The translations under genes and the position numbers were made by a program. The notes beneath the pieces are model-generated. The model had not been told where the DNA came from, searched no databases, and was given only the letters and a program-made list of their open reading frames with translations. 64,000 bases of DNA from [Flexibacter] sp. ATCC 35208 (GTDB lineage Bacteria > Bacteroidota > Bacteroidia > Chitinophagales > Chitinophagaceae). The stretch is taken from contig NZ_MTKN01000025.1 of assembly GCF_001975825.1 (NCBI RefSeq), forward strand, positions 44,681 to 108,680, in the 5' to 3' direction. Below are positions 61,578 through 64,000 of this stretch, one piece after another; within the stretch, counting starts at the first letter, position 1, and each line of letters begins with the position of its first letter.

Positions 61578-61628
61578 GAACATAGCTGCATTGCATTCGT
61601 TTGCAAAGAATGCAATGCAGTTATGTTC
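61578..61628. repeat. 21-bp inverted repeat between E1-like and acyltransferase genes
   Basis: 61578-61598 pairs with 61608-61628 (20 Watson-Crick pairs and one G-U), loop GTTTGCAAA. No T-run follows on the minus strand, so it is not a plain terminator. It may be an attenuator, mRNA-stability hairpin or protein-binding site. Confidence 0.75.
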
Positions 61629-61641
61629 TAACCAGCTTGAT

Positions 61642-62760
61642 TTAAACAAATATCTGCTCGAAGTCTACATAATACCTGCCAGAGCTTTTGTATTGATTCA
61701 GCAATATGCGCCTGCAGGTGTCTGTAACAGCAGCACCTCCCAATACAACGGAGGAGGCCAGCTGTGGCCAGGTGGTGATAGTTTTACCAATTTCGCTCAG
61801 GGAGTATTTCATCCTGGCAGACATATCATCCAGGGCAACCATGGGACGGAAGATGGGTAATTTTTCTGCGTCAGTCAGCCCTTTTAAGCGTTCCAGGTCC
61901 AGATCGGCAGGGATAAAACCATGCAGCAGGGGCCTGTCAGGCTCAAGGTCAAAACGTTCTACATCCACCATCCCTCTGTCATTGGTGTCCATTATTACCG
62001 GGATTTGCAAAGCTTTTGCCTTTACCCGGCTCAGAATTTTTATATCGATTCCATCACATTCTTCTATCAGTACATCCAGATTACCATCAGCAGTAAAAAA
62101 GTCATCCAGGTTCTGCTCTGTTGCGCCATCCAGGTAACATTTTACTTTGATGAAAGGATCCAGTTCTGCTATTTCCCTGGCTGCTACTACCGCCTTGGAT
62201 ATTTGTATATTGTGTATGCCCGTACGGATACGGTTCATATTGGTCAGTTCTACTTTATCAAAATCCGATAGTCTCAACTCTCCACACACTCTTTCCATAG
62301 CAATCGTAAGCGCGATACTGCCACCTACTGAGAGACCGATAATGCCGATCTTCTTTGTACGCAGTGTTTCAATTTCTTCTTTCGTGATCTTATGCTGGTT
62401 GCGGCTTGTGCGCAATGCAATAAAATCTTCTTCATCTACTATGTGCACTACTCTGTCAGCCCATGGATAATACACCCATACTCCGATTTCTTCCAGCGCC
62501 TGTGTTCCAACATAAGCGGCTAAATGCTGCTCATACTCTTCAGGTGTCAAACGCTTGGTCGGGTTGCTGATCTTAATGAGTTCCTTCAACTGTGATACGA
62601 TGTGGTCATAAACGCGGATATGCGGGTTATTACTCAATAAGCTGGTAAGGGATTTATACTCTTCGGCATTTCCCAACCTATAAAAGGATGGTGTGAAATT
62701 GTCTGTTTCTGGCTGTTGTTGTTTTATATGTTCTTCTAATAGTCTCATTTTGCCTGGCAT
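61642..62760 (-). CDS. E1-like ThiF family protein (Rv1355c-like)
   Basis: 372 aa from the ATG at 62760 (MPGKMRLL; the Met at 62748 is also possible). An N-terminal helical region (residues 1-140) precedes a ThiF/E1 Rossmann domain: KKIGIIGLSVGGSIAL (nucleotide loop), LRLSDFDKVELTNMNRI (the Arg/Asn ATP-binding signature) and VLIEECDGIDIKI. It activates a carboxyl end by adenylation in other families. No catalytic Cys typical of ubiquitin E1s is obvious and no ubiquitin-like partner is nearby. It resembles the N-terminal half of Rv1355c-type proteins, without their nitroreductase half. First gene of the block. Confidence 0.75.
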   Translation of the reverse strand: MPGKMRLLEEHIKQQQPETDNFTPSFYRLGNAEEYKSLTSLLSNNPHIRVYDHIVSQLKELIKISNPTKRLTPEEYEQHLAAYVGTQALEEIGVWVYYPWADRVVHIVDEEDFIALRTSRNQHKITKEEIETLRTKKIGIIGLSVGGSIALTIAMERVCGELRLSDFDKVELTNMNRIRTGIHNIQISKAVVAAREIAELDPFIKVKCYLDGATEQNLDDFFTADGNLDVLIEECDGIDIKILSRVKAKALQIPVIMDTNDRGMVDVERFDLEPDRPLLHGFIPADLDLERLKGLTDAEKLPIFRPMVALDDMSARMKYSLSEIGKTITTWPQLASSVVLGGAAVTDTCRRILLNQYKSSGRYYVDFEQIFV

Positions 62761-63189
62761 AAAAAAATTATGAACAACGAATGGTATAAATTGGAATATG
62801 AATTGTATAATTAATAAATTTAATATTGTATCAGCACCCACCCCTAAGTGTAGAGATATGTATCGGCATAAGGTTAAAGCCCTCTGAAGGCCTGGTTAGT
62901 TAGCGTACTACATATATTAGTTCGTCATCATGTAGTTTCGGGACAAATAGTTTTTATAATCAAATAAAAAAAATTGTTAAAGTTTCACATGAAAGCTATG
63001 GTAAAATAACAATTAATTTCAAAAGAATGTGATTTATAGACGTTATTTTAGGAATAAACCGTGAAATACGTAGTTGCCACAACGCCGTCATTGATTAAAT
63101 TTTTTTAATAATTGGTGTAGTATTTGTGGCATACAGCAGGTCGTCGTAAATTGAATAATTATCTACATCATAATTTTAATACCTGGTAT
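62761..63189. other. intergenic region between E1-like gene and sodA
   Basis: About 430 nt, AT-rich, divergent promoter region. I see no gene. ACTACAT (62907-62913) and ATGTAGT (62930-62936) form a 7-bp inverted repeat that could be an operator. A reading that extends sodA upstream to 63124 has no protein-like character. Confidence 0.4.
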
Positions 63190-63930
63190 ATGAATAAAAG
63201 AGAATTTATTAAGTTAGCCGGTCTTGCCAGCGTAGCTGCTGCTGTGGGCAACCCTGCCGGTATGGTGAGTGCTGCTTCATTGAAGGGAAAAAAAGAAACG
63301 AACGGAAATAGCCCAAAAGCTCCTTTTACTGTGCCTGCCTTGCCGTATGCTTTTGATGCACTGGAACCAAACATCGACAAGACGACAATGGAAATCCACC
63401 ATGATAAGCATCATGGCGCCTATGTGAAAAATCTGAACGACGCTGTAAAAGGTACTAAGTACGAAAGCCTGACGCTGGATGAAATCCTGGCTACAATAAA
63501 AGCAGATGATAAAGCCATTCGTAACAATGGTGGTGGTCACTACAATCACTCTCTGTTCTGGACATTGCTGTCACCTACTAAAACTACTCCATCCGACAAG
63601 CTGAAAGCCGCTGTAACAGCATCTTTTGGCTCATGGGAGAAATTCCAGGATGCGTTCAATACTGCTGCAAAAACAGTATTTGGTTCTGGTTGGGCATGGC
63701 TCATTGTTACACCAGCTAAGAAGCTGCAGGTGATATCGACACCAAATCAGGATAATCCTTTAATGAAAGGGATTGTGAAGGAAACGGGTACGCCGGTTCT
63801 GGCACTGGATGTATGGGAGCATGCTTATTATCTGAAGTATCATAACGTGCGTCCTGATTATATCAGTGCTTTCTGGAATGTGATTAACTGGAATGAAGTG
63901 GATAAGTTGTATGCTGCGGCAGTGAAATAA
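63190..63930 (+). CDS. sodA: superoxide dismutase (Fe/Mn), exported form
   Basis: Converts superoxide to peroxide and oxygen. 246 aa from the ATG at 63190. The leader NKREFIKLAGLASVAAAVG is Tat-like (Lys-Arg in place of Arg-Arg), with a Lys/Asn-rich stretch after it; the mature domain starts near FTVPALPYAFDALEP. Metal ligands: His in EIHHDKHHGAYV, His in GGHYNHSLFW, Asp and His in LDVWEHAYYLKYHN. The exported version suits removal of external superoxide. It has its own terminator. Confidence 0.94.
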   Translation: MNKREFIKLAGLASVAAAVGNPAGMVSAASLKGKKETNGNSPKAPFTVPALPYAFDALEPNIDKTTMEIHHDKHHGAYVKNLNDAVKGTKYESLTLDEILATIKADDKAIRNNGGGHYNHSLFWTLLSPTKTTPSDKLKAAVTASFGSWEKFQDAFNTAAKTVFGSGWAWLIVTPAKKLQVISTPNQDNPLMKGIVKETGTPVLALDVWEHAYYLKYHNVRPDYISAFWNVINWNEVDKLYAAAVK

Positions 63931-63941
63931 TTAACCAAATT

Positions 63942-63969
63942 AAAAGGGCTGGCAAATAGCCAGCCTTTT
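63942..63969 (+). terminator. terminator after sodA
   Basis: AAAAGGGCTGGC with GCCAGCCTTTT (one bulged G), AAATA loop, T-run following. Confidence 0.88.
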
Positions 63970-64000
63970 AATTTGTGTGTGCAAACAAAAACGCTCTTGC

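Noticed and set aside
61642..62760. Bacterial ubiquitin-like conjugation system (Bil/CBASS type)
   Set aside because: There is an E1-like fold, but no E2, JAB protease, ubiquitin-like protein or cyclase gene beside it.

Overview
The window reads as a chromosomal segment of a Bacteroidota bacterium, most likely Chitinophagaceae (Chitinophaga-like). This rests on a fused LpxC-FabZ gene, a PorX-type response regulator with a PglZ domain (type IX secretion control), 7TM-DISM and TPR histidine kinases, and repeated TAnnTTTG promoter boxes of the Bacteroidota sigma factor. No database search was run; all names come from motifs and recalled family features.

Layout. 1-29171 is mostly housekeeping: the 3' part of recQ, an oxidoreductase, a HerA-like ATPase, a GroES-like protein, the lipid A block (lpxD, lpxC-fabZ, lpxA) with an ABC ATPase and an HD phosphohydrolase, porX with a short downstream operon, an acyl-CoA dehydrogenase, a GapN-like aldehyde dehydrogenase, tig-clpP-clpX, tRNA-Leu, an MFS pump, an M20 amidohydrolase, an AraC regulator and a gamma-glutamyltransferase. 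A tRNA-Ala at 29249 marks the left edge of an AT-richer accessory region reaching to about 43250.

Accessory region. Just after the tRNA lies a remnant of a tyrosine-integrase arm-binding domain. Then come a SWIM/SNF2 helicase overlapping an orphan S24 (LexA-like) domain protein, a Fic AMP-transferase preceded by five 9-bp direct repeats, and an operon of an unknown protein, a TPR histidine kinase and a LytTR regulator. Next is a two-enzyme set (thiamine-diphosphate 2-oxo-acid decarboxylase and flavin L-amino-acid oxidase) flanked by three small genes. Each small gene is preceded by the same 59-nt leader. The three leaders align without gaps and show compensatory changes in a hairpin; this is the strongest candidate for an undescribed element in the window.

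43314-63930 holds acnB, a type I secretion-like set (TolC, HlyD, a membrane-only ABC protein) beside an NtrC-type two-component pair, several decayed genes, a divergent azoreductase/HxlR pair, and Fe/Mn superoxide dismutase. A five-gene co-directional block at 57086-62760 combines an E1-like ThiF protein, a FeeM-like acyltransferase, a 7TM histidine kinase, a response-regulator kinase and a single-domain response regulator. It looks like an uncharacterised signalling unit.
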